A stretch of 64,000 nucleotides of DNA from assembly GCA_034440615.1 (NCBI GenBank), contig JAOTOM010004311.1, positions 128,501-192,500 of the forward strand, written 5' to 3'. Origin of the DNA: Ashinkailepas kermadecensis. Taxonomy: Eukaryota; Arthropoda; Thecostraca; Neolepadidae. Positions 22,387 to 32,109 of this stretch are shown here, in pieces. Numbering within the stretch: the first letter of the stretch is position 1; every line of letters starts with the position of its first letter. The notes below the pieces were generated by a model that saw only the letters and a program-made list of their open reading frames with translations, had not been told where the DNA came from and ran no database searches. A program made the position numbers and the translations under genes.

Positions 22387-22550
22387 TGGTTGGTTATTAG
22401 TTTTACGACACGTCGACCGTTGAGTCATATAGCGTCGCCAATCTCTCACGCCGATTGGTCGCGGGCGAAGAGTAGCGACAGGTGAGATTCGAACCCACAA
22501 TCTTTCGATTGCGAGACGAGCATCTTACCCCTAGACCACTCGTCCCCTCC
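22387..22550 (-). mobile_element. tRNA-Pro-like SINE, full length, minus strand
   Basis: On the minus strand it starts GGGGACGAGTGGTCTAGGGG. It has an A box (TGGTCTAGGGG) and a B box (GGTTCGAATCT), the body GACCAATCGGCGTGAGAGAT and the tail ending TAACCAACCAACC. A perfect 14-bp target duplication, GCCGACTGGTCGGT, lies at 22373-22386 and 22551-22564. The head resembles tRNA-Pro in the D arm, but the anticodon arm has collapsed to CAATC-GAAA-GATTG, so it is not a functional tRNA gene. Confidence 0.92.
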
Positions 22551-22576
22551 GCCGACTGGTCGGTGATCTGCGTCGG

Positions 22577-22661
22577 CGACCAATCTGCGTGAGAGGTTTG
22601 CGACACTATGTGAGTAAGGCAGTCGACGCGTCCTGAAGCCAATGACACCAATCAACCAACA
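22577..22661 (+). mobile_element. 5'-truncated SINE, plus strand
   Basis: CGGCGACCAATCTGCGTGAG, then a tail with GCAGTCGACGCGTCCTGAAG and CCAATCAACCAAC. It is the body plus tail of the SINE family, more diverged than the adjacent minus-strand copy, so probably older. Confidence 0.7.
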
Positions 22662-22782
22662 AGTAATAGCAGGTAGGCTAATAGTGCTTACGCCTTGCGG
22701 TCGTAAGCCGCCTGCGGTGGTTTACGCCCGCCAAATCGGTGTGTTGAACCGTTTCCTGTATTGGTTCGGCAGAACTGGCGTA

Positions 22783-22784
<2 letters not shown>

Positions 22785-22850
<66 letters not shown>
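22785..22850. repeat. TA dinucleotide array
   Basis: About 33 TA units, followed by CATACATG-type repeats to about 22885. Confidence 0.97.
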
Positions 22851-22854
<4 letters not shown>

Positions 22855-22932
22855 CATGTGCATGCATACATACATATATAATACATACACACGCCACACA
22901 CCATCAACAACAGTGGACTGAGTCGACTGGTG

Positions 22933-23115
22933 CATGACCGTCCAGCCTGCCATCATCACTTACGGCAGCGGGCTGAGTCGACTGGGCAGTTAGTATCGGG
23001 ACATTGTCTGCCACATGACCGCCCAGCCTGCCATCATCACCAACAGCAGCGGGCTGAGTCGACTGGGCAGTTAGTATCGGGACATTGTCTGCCACATGAC
23101 TGTCCGGCCTGTCTC
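22933..23115. repeat. 81-bp tandem repeat, about 2.3 units
   Basis: CATGACCGCCCAGCCTGCC begins units at 22933, 23014 and 23095. Each contains GGGCTGAGTCGACTGGGCAG and CGGGACATTGTCTGCCA. Confidence 0.9.
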
Positions 23116-23756
23116 ACCACTGACTGGTCGGCCGGCTACCGGTTTTCACTCGCGTCGCATGCCTTCACTGATTGGCCGATGGCAGTGAACCCTGGTCGGC
23201 CTTCCGCACTGATTGATCGGAGTCCGCCGACTCTGCCGAGCTCGGTTTCATTTGAGGGTGAAACTCACGGTACTTGTTGGAAGTCGAGACTGGTTTTTCT
23301 GTTGCTTATCTACCCGTTGTGGACGTAAACCGTTCCGGCCGATGTTTTTGGCGTTGCCTTTCTAGCATTTGAAATCGAAGTGAAACGAGAGTAAAAGTTG
23401 AATGTACTTTCGTAATCGATGAATTGCATGGTGTCATATCATAAAGTATGCGATCTGTTAGCGTGGAATCTGTAGACGTGTAGCTACCACCAGTTGGTGT
23501 AGTGTAGTGGTTGGTGTAGTGTAGTGTTGGTGTAGTGTCCACATGATTAACTCAAACTGCATTTGCTATTGTCGGGTAGTATATGATAGTATGTTATGCA
23601 ATGTGATGGGGAATAGAGGGCAGTATGTTATTTTCGAATATGAAGTTGGGACTTGTACAGAAACATCTTCATTTCGAACACTACAACCGGATATTTCGGT
23701 TGGTTCTCGGCAGCACTTGCCGAGAGTCTGGACACTCTAACTCGCTTAACCAGTCG
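23116..23756. other. unassigned unique DNA
   Basis: Unique sequence. A short TTGGTGTAGTGTAGTG repeat lies at 23490-23535. Confidence 0.3.
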
Positions 23757-23981
23757 AATGCCCGGAAAAGGGTTATGTAATGCGTTGAAAATGGGTATAT
23801 AGTGATTTGAATAGGGACATATAATGCGTTGAAAAGGGGTATTAAATGCGTTGAATAGTGTGGTGAATAGAGGTATTATATTGCGTTGTAAAGGGGTATA
23901 AAGTGCGTTGAAAATGGATATGTTGTGCGTTGAAAAGGGGTATATAGTGCGTTGAATAGGGGTATGCAATGCGTTAAAAAT
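23757..23981. repeat. 21-23 bp AT-rich minisatellite, about 9 units
   Basis: GCGTTGAAAAGGGGTATATA with small length changes recurs at 23782, 23825, 23848, 23883, 23904, 23927, 23949 and 23971. Confidence 0.85.
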
Positions 23982-24044
23982 CCCAAGGTGTTTTCGCATA
24001 GATGAAGGCGATGGTTTCACCCATGAATCTACTTCCTGAAGCGA

Positions 24045-24329
24045 GTGGCGGCTGGGAGCATGACAGAGGCGTCGTCTGCAGCCCTGGACGCCGTACCTCC
24101 GCCGCCGTTGCGACCGCTCGGTAGATCACACGGCGGCTCTGCGTCCTTGGCCGCCGCCGAGGGGTGTGCTGAGGGGTGTGCTGTGGCCGCCGTCCTGCGG
24201 CGGCCGCCCCGCCCACGGTGCGGCACTGATTGGAGGGCGGCCGGCGCGTGGTGTACCGGTCGCCCGCGATGCCGCCGATCGTGCCGCCGATTTCGCCGGC
24301 GTCCGGCGGCGCGAGCGGACGGCGCCTGT
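24045..24329. other. CpG-rich island
   Basis: CpG-dense block ending at a 19-bp repeat. Includes GAGGGGTGTGCT twice (about 24158 and 24171). Confidence 0.35.
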
Positions 24330-24450
24330 CTGCGTGAGACGTCCCTGTCTGGGTGAGACGTCCCTGTCGGGGTGTAGCATCGCTGTCGGGGAGTGACATC
24401 CCTGTCGGGGTGGGACGTTCCAGTCGGGGCGTGACGTCCCTGTCAGGATG
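24330..24450. repeat. 18-19 bp minisatellite, about 7 units
   Basis: Units like GACGTCCCTGTCGGGGTG recur with small changes. Each copy holds ACGTCC, a partial CRE core. Confidence 0.8.
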
Positions 24451-24801
24451 TGTCCGTCAGCCTCGTCGGCTGTCGGCTAGTCACGTGGGTGGCTCGTGGG
24501 GAGGGGAGATGGTGAATTGGTGGCGGCTCGGGACAATTTCCGCATGGGATTGCTGGTGGGCCGGCAAAACTGGCCAACAGGATGCGGTCTGTGGTGCATG
24601 CTTGCTGTGGTGTGTGGGTAATACTGGGAGAACTGGCCCCGTCAAGTGTGTTGGATGGAACACAAACGTCTCGGCCGTCAAGTGCCAAGTGCCAAGTGCC
24701 AATCCGTGCCAAGTGCCGATCCATGCCCTTCTAAGGACAAGCATCGCACGACCAGCAGGTCAGGTCAGGGAGGAACGACAGGTCGGAGTGTAGTGTTGCA
24801 G
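24451..24801. other. unassigned unique DNA with short AAGTGCC repeat
   Basis: CAAGTGCCAAGTGCCAAGTG lies near 24678. No gene recognised. Confidence 0.35.
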
Positions 24802-24811
24802 CTGAGACGAA

Positions 24812-24984
24812 CGGGGACGAGTGGTCTAGGGGTAAGATGCTCGTCTCACAATCGAAAGATCGTGGGTTCGAGTCTCACCTGTCGCTACTCTTTGCCCGCG
24901 ACCAATCGGCGTGAGAGATTGGCGACGCTACATGACTCAACGGTCGACGTGTCGTGCAACCAATAACCAACCATAACCAACCAA
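24812..24984 (+). mobile_element. tRNA-Pro-like SINE, founder of a tandem array
   Basis: Full-length SINE: A box TGGTCTAGGGG, B box GGTTCGAGTCT, body GACCAATCGGCGTGAGAGAT, tail CCAATAACCAACCATAACC. The 10-bp target duplication CTGAGACGAA is at 24802-24811 and 24985-24994. The sequence upstream of this copy differs from that upstream of the following copies, so this is the left edge of the tandem array. Confidence 0.9.
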
Positions 24985-25968
24985 CTGAGACGAATGCTGA
25001 GAACAGCACTCCGACTATTGCCAACATGCATGCATACTTGCACGTATGCACCAACAGCTTGTCACCGTGGGGACGAGTGGTCTAGGGGTAAGATGCTCGT
25101 CTCACAATCGAAAGGTTGTGGGTTCGAGTCTCACCTGTCGCTAATCTTCGCCCGCGACCAATCGGCGTGAGAGATTGGCGACGCTACATGACTCAACGGT
25201 CGACGTGTCGTGCAACCAATAACCAACCATAACCAACCAACTGAGACGAATGCTGAGAACAGCACTCCGACTATTGCCAACATGCATGCATACTTGCACG
25301 TATGCACCAACAACTTGTCACCGTGGGGACGAGTGGTCTAGGGGTAAGATGCTCGTCTCACAATCGAAAGGTTGTGGGTTCGAATCTCACCTGTCGCTAC
25401 TCTTCGCCCGCGACCAATCGGCGTGAGAGATTGGCGACGCTACATGACTGAACGGTCGACGTGTCGTAAAACCAATAACCAACCATAACCAACCAACTGA
25501 GACGAATGCTGAGAACAGCACTCCGACTATTGCCAACATGCATGCATACTTGCACGTATGCACCAACAACTTGTCACCGTGGGGACGAGTGGTCTAGGGG
25601 TAAGATGCTCGTCTCACAATCGAAAGGTTGTGGGTTCGAGTCTCAACTGTCGCTAATCTTCGCCCGCGACCAATCGGCGTGAGAGATTGGCGACCACACA
25701 ACGTAAAAAACAAAAAAAAAAAAAAAAAAAACAAACAAAAAAAAAATCAAAAAAAAACCCCCCATTTCTACAAACAAACACATACTTCCATAAACAAAAA
25801 ACTTCCCCGGGGGGGCGCTATCAGGTTGTTGACTCAATGGTCGACGTGTCGTAAAACCAATAACCGAAAACCATAACCAACCAACTGAGACGAATGCTGA
25901 GAACAGCACTCCGACTATTGCCAACATGCATGCATACTTGCACGTATGCACCAACGACTTGTCACCGT
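24985..25968 (+). repeat. 256-bp tandem array of SINE plus flank
   Basis: SINE starts fall at 24813, 25069, 25325 and 25581, exactly 256 bp apart. A fifth start at 25969 is displaced by an insertion. Each unit is a SINE plus about 74 bp of 3' flank (from TGCTGAGAACAGCACTCCG to TTGTCACCGT). Copies differ by very few bases, so the unit was duplicated recently after the SINE inserted. Every unit keeps A and B boxes. Confidence 0.93.
25694..25830. other. A-rich insertion within the fourth SINE copy
   Basis: After GAGATTGGCGAC the fourth copy is interrupted by about 130 bp, mostly A with some C, ending in GGGGGGGCGCTATCAGGTTG before the SINE resumes at TTGACTCAATGGTCG. It could be a processed, poly(A)-like insertion or an assembly artefact at a homopolymer. 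Confidence 0.6.
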
Positions 25969-26015
25969 GGGGACGAGTGGTCTAGGGGTAAGATAGGGAC
26001 CAATGACCAACCAAC
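25969..26015 (+). mobile_element. internally deleted SINE at array end
   Basis: Starts GGGGACGAGTGGTCTAGGGG and keeps the A box. It jumps from TAAGAT to ACCAATGACCAACCAACTTG, losing the B box and body. Confidence 0.75.
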
Positions 26016-26020
26016 TTGTC

Positions 26021-26724
26021 GCCGTGCGTGCTTACTATAAGACTCAGAACTCATGCATAGCAAGTATAAGAACTTCGGGTCATGCTCCATGCAAAAACAA
26101 ATGTCAAATTGCTTATTGCGGTAGCAAAATGAGTGTATTCGGAGGGTGTAGCACTGGGTGTAGCACTGGGTGAGGGTGTAGCACTTTCGGGCACTGAAGG
26201 TTCGGACAAACCTTGTGCTCTTTTAAACGCTGGTGACATACTCAGCCGAGCCTTCCACCGGCTTTACACTGGCGGAGGGTTGGGAAAGTTTATCGGTTTC
26301 GCAGGCGTGGCCTGATTAGTCGGATGCCATACGTCCCGATTCGCGCTATCCTTTCTTTCCCTTCTCCTTTGCCAACGGAGTCTGGTTACAGACTCTTTCT
26401 CCCTCTTTCCAAGCCAGCCGCCCCTGTTCACGCTCCACACGTTCGCCGGATAAAGATCGCCTCCTGCACCCCCTGACACTGCCCCACCCGCACCACCTGG
26501 ACCCTCGACCGGCGAGACGGACTCGTTGGGGGGGAGGGGGGGGGCTGTCCATCACGAGTGACCGCGCCGCCACCGTAGATGGCCATGGGCGGTACGGGAG
26601 GGGCACGTGGTCGCCGATCACCCCTGCCCCCACCTTGGTGGTCCACCGCGCGTGCCGGTCGCAAATGGACCCCATCAGTCATGCGGAGGACGCGGTGTGT
26701 GCGGTGGGTGTGGTACGGCTCCTG
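26021..26724. other. unassigned DNA
   Basis: Includes a GGTGTAGCACTGGGT repeat near 26145-26185 and a G-rich run at 26528-26546. No gene recognised. Confidence 0.3.
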
Positions 26725-26940
26725 TGTGTCATGTGACAGGGGGTGGCAGAGAGTTGTCAGGGCGGCGCCTGGTGTCGCCGGTGGAGCTGAAATACCGCCG
26801 ACGGCCCCGTGTGCCATGCGACAGAGGGTGACAGAGAGTTGGTAGGGCGGCGTCTGACGACATCAGTGGAGCTGAAATACCGCAGACCTGACGGTTGAAA
26901 TCCCGTGAGCCATGTGACAGAGGGCGGCAGGAGGCGGTTT
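26725..26940. repeat. 85-96 bp imperfect tandem repeat, about 2.5 units
   Basis: CATGTGACAG or CATGCGACAG starts units at 26730, 26815 and 26911. GGTGGAGCTGAAATACCGC and the related GTGGAGCTGAAATACCGC close them. Confidence 0.8.
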
Positions 26941-26982
26941 CGAATAAAATTGCAAATGTTTGATCGCCGAGAAGAGAAGCCG

Positions 26983-27148
26983 AGGGGACGAGTGGTCTAG
27001 GGGTAAGATGCTCGTCTCGCAATCGAAAGATTGTGGGTTCGAATCTCACCTGTCGCTACTCTTCGCCCGCGACCAATCGGCGTGAGAGATTGGCGACGCT
27101 ATATGACTCAACGGTCGACGTGTCGTAAAACCAATAACCAACCACCAA
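26983..27148 (+). mobile_element. tRNA-Pro-like SINE, full length
   Basis: A box TGGTCTAGGGG at 26993-27003, B box GGTTCGAATCT at 27036-27046, the common body, and the tail TCGTAAAACCAATAACCAAC. The 16-bp target duplication is CCGAGAAGAGAAGCCG at 26967-26982 and CCGAGAAGAGGAGCCG at 27149-27164, with one mismatch. This is the cleanest single copy and a good consensus reference. Confidence 0.95.
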
Positions 27149-27164
27149 CCGAGAAGAGGAGCCG

Positions 27165-28144
27165 GGAGAAGTTTCCGGCCGAGCGGCTGCCGGCTCGACG
27201 GTGCGGTGGCGCCCTCCCTCCCTCCCCACCTGCCGGCCGGCCGACCACGTTGCAGACCGGCGACCTGCAACGGCGGTATAGGTGGCGCTGCAGACGCGCC
27301 GGCTCTGCGTCTTGGCGACGGCCGCCGTCTCGACTGGAAGTGCCCGCTGGAGGCTGTGAGAAGCCGGTCTGTTCCCTGCGAAGACGCACCGGCGGTGTCT
27401 CCAGAAGTGATTTAGAACTCGTGTCGATATGTCATACGTACCAGCTACTTGCGCTGCGTGCTCATCTACAACGTATGACGTTTTCGCTGTTCAATTTGTC
27501 GGCATTCTGTCATGAGTGTTTCCAAGGATCGACGTCCACTCACCCTGGGTGCATTCGCGGTATCTGTGCAATGGGCAAAGCAGCTACCATGTGCCAACAG
27601 TATCGCACAACGACAACACAACAATAGGCTTCGTGTTTCTACATCTGGCAGCCCCTGGCGTAAGCTGGCGCATTTGATTCTATTGTCACCTCGAGCAATG
27701 CGCTGCCGTTCTCAAGGCTGACCTTGTTGCGCACCAGCTGTGTCCGTCAGCTGTATCCGTCATCCGTCACACTATCTGTCGTCCGTCAGCTTGCACTGTT
27801 ACAGTGGCGGTGCCACACACCGGCACTACCCTGCATCATAGGGTGCTCTCGGTGCTGTGTCGGCGGGCACATTGTCACAGCCCGCTCCAACGCCGCCACC
27901 CCTCCTCTCCCCGGACCGTTCGCCGGCGTAGATTTTCGGGGCACATCGCTACAGCCCGTCGGCCGGCGCAGATTTACCGGACACGAGGGGGCAGCTCGGC
28001 CGTTGGTGCGGTTTTGATGGACGGCCGCCGGCGGCTTCCGGCGCGGCTGCCGTGCGGTCCGACGGGACGGCCGACGGTGGCGTCGGCACGCGGTGTCGGC
28101 CGTCCGAGGTGTGCTGACCACATCCGGCCCGTCAGCCGTGATTT
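27165..28144. other. unassigned DNA, partly CpG-rich
   Basis: CpG-rich at 27165-27360 and 27840-28140, unique between. Overlapping frames on both strands; none chosen. Confidence 0.3.
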
Positions 28145-28435
28145 ACCCGGGGCAGAGGGTGGTGCCGCTGACCGGCCCCATTCCTCCCAGTCCACGGGCA
28201 GGACGCTGGCCGGCCCCTTCCCGGCCAGTCCACGGGGCAGAGGGTGGTGCCGCTGACGGGTCTCTTTCCTCCCAGCCCACGGGGCAGGACGCTGACCGGC
28301 CCCTTCCCAGCCAGTCCACGGGACAGGACTCTGACCGGCCCCTTCCCAGCCAGTCACGGGGCAGAGGGCGGTGCCTCTGACCGGCCTCTTTCCTCCCAGT
28401 CCACGGGGCAGAGGGTGGTGCCGCTGGCCGAGTCT
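28145..28435. repeat. about 46-55 bp minisatellite, 6 units
   Basis: CCACGGGGCAGAGGGTGGTG, CCGCTGACCGGCCCC and TTTCCTCCCAGT recur with variable spacing. Units alternate between ACGCTGACCGGCCCC and GGTGCCGCTGAC forms. Confidence 0.85.
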
Positions 28436-28560
28436 GCCCAGCCCCCGTCTCCTATCAGGTCTGACCAGACCGTGTCATGGGGCGCGTCCTCCGACCGTAA
28501 GGACATGCCCTTAGCATACTAAAGGACCAACAGACCACAAGACCACACGGCCGTCCAAGC

Positions 28561-28735
28561 TCACCACAAGTACCGGTCCGTCAAATGATGACTCTGTCCA
28601 TCATCCTTGTGAAGCCGACCCCCTCAGCCGTCCGCCCGTCCGCCGTCCAAACTCACCACAAGTACCGGCCCGTCAAGGGGTGGCGCTGTCGATCTTCCTC
28701 GTCAAGCCGACCGCCTCGGCCGTCCGCCCGTCCCC
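28561..28735. repeat. about 92-bp tandem duplication
   Basis: TCACCACAAGTACCGG starts copies at 28561 and 28653. Both contain AAGCCGACC and GCCGTCCGCCCGTCC. Confidence 0.8.
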
Positions 28736-29207
28736 TCCCCTCCATCAGGGCAGGCATCTGCCCTGCCTCCGACACGATCCTCCCTCCAGTGGCGATCGGA
28801 GGCTGATACCGCCTCCCCCCCCCCCCCACCGTCGGCCACTGACGACCAAACCCGCCGTAATGCTAATGACGTCGGATTAGCTGGTATCGTGCAGCACCCC
28901 AATGCGTCCTGCCGACCGGCAGACGTGAATGCGGTCGGAGCTCAGGGTTTCGTCTAAACCTTTGCGGCTGTGTTCAGGGCGGAGGCGATGGTAGCTGGTA
29001 ACGAATTGAATTCATCATTTGATTAAGGTACTTTAAAAATCAGACTGCCCCCCCCTCCACATTGATGTGTGCTCACGTCAGTGTGTGGGATGGGGGGCGC
29101 CCCTCCCTCTTCAGCGTCGTTAACGGGGGACGGGGTGGGGCAGGTTCACCTGTGCGATGCTGCTTCCGCAGTTGACATGCAAGAAGCGGTGCTGGAACAT
29201 ACCCTGT

Positions 29208-29365
29208 CGGGGAAGAGCAGTCGAGGCGTGTGGTGCTCGATTCAAAACCGAAGGATTGTGGGTTCGAGCCCAACTGTCGCTGTCCTTCGCCCGCAACCAG
29301 CCGGCACTGGAGATTGGCGACGCCATGTGGCCAACGCAGTCGGCGCGTGGATACAACCAATAACA
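29208..29365 (+). mobile_element. diverged SINE copy with target duplication
   Basis: The head has lost a clear A box but keeps the B box GGTTCGAGCCC. The body is CGCAACCAGCCGGCACTGG and GAGATTGGCGACGCC. The 13-bp duplication GAACATACCCTGT / GAATGTACCCTGT (29195-29207 and 29366-29378) has two mismatches. An older member of the same family. Confidence 0.8.
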
Positions 29366-29378
29366 GAATGTACCCTGT

Positions 29379-30028
29379 TCGTCACTCACCTGAATCCTGT
29401 TTCTTCGCTTGCGATCTCATGTCCTTGACCGCCCGCAGGAGTTAGTGCTATGTGAGCAATTGTGGCATGGCTTCGGGGTGGCCGTTGCTCTACTTGCGGT
29501 GAAGTTTATTGCGGTTGGTGAAGGTATTTTCGCACACAGTTCGATCGGAATGCAGTTGTGGCTCGGAAATTGTGTGCGCTTGCTCTACTGAGACATAATC
29601 ACCATCATTGGTGGATGTATTGCTTCGCGGTCGGTTTTTGTGTCGGTAGTATTCACGTCGAATACAATTGATGTGCCCCTAAATTTCCGGGAAATTACCA
29701 GCCGCCTTCTATCCATTGGAAGGTCTAATAGTGCTGTTTGGCAATGGCGTGGTGCATTCGTATTGTTTGAATACAAATGAAATGCCCAGGCGTGTGGGTT
29801 CTTAGACCCAGGGTTTCAGTACACCTTCACATGGTTTTACAATAAATCAGTGGCTCCATCTCACGTTCTCGGATTTATTTTCTTCTGTTTCTTATTCATA
29901 CTCCCGCCGATTCTAAGATGCCGATGAAATGTTTGCATAGTTTGTCAAGGGAGGGTGGTTGTGCTTGTCCCACAAGTTCCCCGCCGTGGTGTGGTGTCTG
30001 ATCAATGCAGTCTCAGTACGGCAGCACC
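29379..30028. other. unassigned CpG-poor unique DNA
   Basis: AT-rich unique sequence with no accepted feature. Confidence 0.3.
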
Positions 30029-30150
30029 GTAGCCTGCCTCGTGCCCCCGCTCGTCCAGCGTCCCTGGTGTCGGCTAGCTCAATCTCACCACGGGACCCTC
30101 GTAGCCTGCCTCGTGCCCCCGCTCGTCCAGCGTCCCTGGTGTCAGCTAAC
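30029..30150. repeat. 72-bp tandem duplication
   Basis: GTAGCCTGCCTCGTGCCCCC and GCTCGTCCAGCGTCCCTGG occur at 30029 and 30101. Confidence 0.9.
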
Positions 30151-30213
30151 ACCGGTAATGGACAGGTGAACAGCGCTGAACCGGAAGGGCGCATCTTTGA
30201 ATGTGGTCCGTAT

Positions 30214-30420
30214 CGGTTGCGGTGGCTCAGTCGGTGGGGCTCGTAAGGACTCTTGCTCGTAAGGTGGTGGATTCGAATCCCAGAGCCGACGGGATTACCG
30301 AGTCCACTCGCAACCGATCGGTGTGAGGGGTTGGCGACCACCCTCTATGATCTAGCAGTTGAATGCGTCTTGAAGCTGTATAACATACGCAGTTGATGCG
30401 CCCCTAAACCCCAAATGCGT
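30214..30420 (+). mobile_element. second SINE type: different tRNA-like head, related body
   Basis: A box TGGCTCAGTCGG at 30223-30234 and B box GATTCGAATCC near 30270-30280 mark a tRNA-like head unrelated in detail to the proline-type head. The body CGCAACCGATCGGTGTGAGG and GGTTGGCGACC matches the body of the other SINEs. Two tail-like segments follow: GAATGCGTCTTGAAGC, then GTTGATGCGCCCCTAAACCC. It could be two insertions in tandem. Confidence 0.75.
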
Positions 30421-30545
30421 CTTGAAAGAACTCAACCAAAGAACCCAACCAATGAGCCCAACCAAAGAACCCAACCGAAGAACCCAACCAAATAACCCAA
30501 CCAAAGACCCCAACCAAAGAACCCAACCAAAGAACCAGGAAGGTT
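30421..30545 (+). repeat. CCAACCAAAGAAC microsatellite extending the SINE tail
   Basis: About nine units of CCCAACCAAAGAAC with single-base variants, directly after the SINE tail. It looks like expansion of the SINE's own 3' repeat. Confidence 0.85.
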
Positions 30546-30894
30546 ATTCGTGTACCGTGTCGCTGTGGCCCAGAGCGAGAGCCACTGCGGTTCTCCCGGC
30601 CTGCCGCCGGCGCCACTGCCGGACCTCCAGACAGCTGATGTCGTTGGTCGAAGCTGATCCGTGGGACGTGTTGGTCTACGTGCGGTGGAGGTCGCGGCCG
30701 CTCCCACCCCACTCGCAATACAGGCACTTTCTCCAGGCGGCTCCGCCGTCCGAGCCTCCGACCTCCGTCGCCGCCCGACGCATGTCCGGAATCCGCCCTT
30801 CTCCGTCCCCTCGCCTCGCCTGCCCCGCATACCGGCGCGCCGGCCACAGGGTGTGTGATTACCCAGGGCGGCCCTCCTCATCTGCCTGCGTGTC
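30546..30894. other. unassigned GC-rich DNA
   Basis: CpG-rich unique sequence. Frames on both strands without domains. Confidence 0.3.
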
Positions 30895-30940
30895 TGTCTG
30901 TGTTTGTGTGTGTGTGTCGGTTTGTATGTATGGATCTACT

Positions 30941-30971
<31 letters not shown>

Positions 30972-31012
30972 ATGTATGTGTATGTATGTGTATGTATGTG
31001 TATGTGACAAGA
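30895..31012. repeat. TG and TGTATG microsatellite
   Basis: A TG run followed by TATGTATG-type repeats. Confidence 0.92.
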
Positions 31013-31182
31013 TGTGTTGTGTGTATGCTTTTCCGACGGTGTGTCGGCACGGTTTTTGCTAACGCGTCGTTTCTGCGTGTTTTCAGGTGAGTAGCCGCGA
31101 TAGTCGGAGAGCCGGGGACCCGCATAGCTGGACACTCGGACGGCCGGATACGTGAGCTGCCGGCCACGGGGCGATGGTACAC

Positions 31183-31830
31183 AGACAAGACGGTCAGAGA
31201 TGTCCCGGGCATGGAGTGCGTCGGAGGTAGCAGACAGACGAGACGGTCAGAGATGTCCCGGGCATGGAGTGCGTCGGAGGTAGCAGACAGACGAGACGGT
31301 CAGAGATGTCCCGGGCATGGAGTGCGTCGGAGGTAGCAGACAGACGAGACGGTCAGAGATGTCCCGGGCATGGAGTGCGTCGGAGGTAGCAGACAGACGA
31401 GACGGTCAGAGATGTCCCGGGATGGAGTGCGTCGGAGGTAGCAGACAGACGAGACGGTCAGAGATGTCCCGGGCATGGAGTGCGTCGGAGGTAGCAGACA
31501 GACGAGACGGTCAGAGATGTCCCGGGTGTGGAGTGCGTCGGAGGTAGCAGACAGACGAGACGGTCAGAGATATCCTGGGTGTGGGGGCGCCAGAGGACAG
31601 ACGAGACGGTCAGAGACCGTCTCTGACCGTCACGCATACATCTATGTACCAGGTCTGGAGGGCGTCGGAGGTGGCAGGCAGACGAGACGATCAGAGCTGT
31701 ATCAGGTGTGGAGGGCGTCGGAGGTAACAGACAGACAGACGAGACGGTCAGAGATGTATCAGGCGTGGAGGGCGTCGGAGGTAACAGACAGACAGACGAG
31801 ACGGTCAGAGATGTCTCCGGTGTGGGTGGC
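31183..31830. repeat. 53-bp minisatellite, about 12 units
   Basis: GAGACGGTCAGAGATGTCCC, GGGCATGGAGTGCGTCGGAG and GTAGCAGACAGAC repeat every 53 bp, nearly identical on the left and diverging after 31500. A unit at 31590-31650 is broken by an inverted copy of its own start. Confidence 0.95.
31605..31631. other. perfect 27-base palindrome at array junction
   Basis: GACGGTCAGAGAC, one C, then GTCTCTGACCGTC. The right half is an inverted copy of the array's own motif. Confidence 0.9.
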
Positions 31831-32109
31831 GTCTGAGGTGATCGTCACCGAACGGTCAGAGATGGGTGTCCGGGCCCGCGCCGGCGCTGTTGGTGGAATG
31901 GCCGGAGCCTGCGGAACTGGTGAACCTGGTGGTGCTGGAGAGCCGGCATAATTGGGGATGCCGGTGGACTCACTTCGCGTGTCTTGCAGTGGGGAAATGA
32001 CAGTGACTCGGGTCACCGAATGACACGGCTCTGGTCTCTGCGCGGCACCAGGACGGATTGTGACGTCTAACTGTGACGTCACTTGGCGCGATTGCTGCAG
32101 ACCTGACCC

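Noticed and set aside
26983..27060. A functional tRNA-Pro gene
   Set aside because: A and B boxes are present, but the anticodon arm is reduced to a 5-bp stem with a GAAA loop and the acceptor ends do not pair properly. The body, tail and target duplication show it is a SINE.
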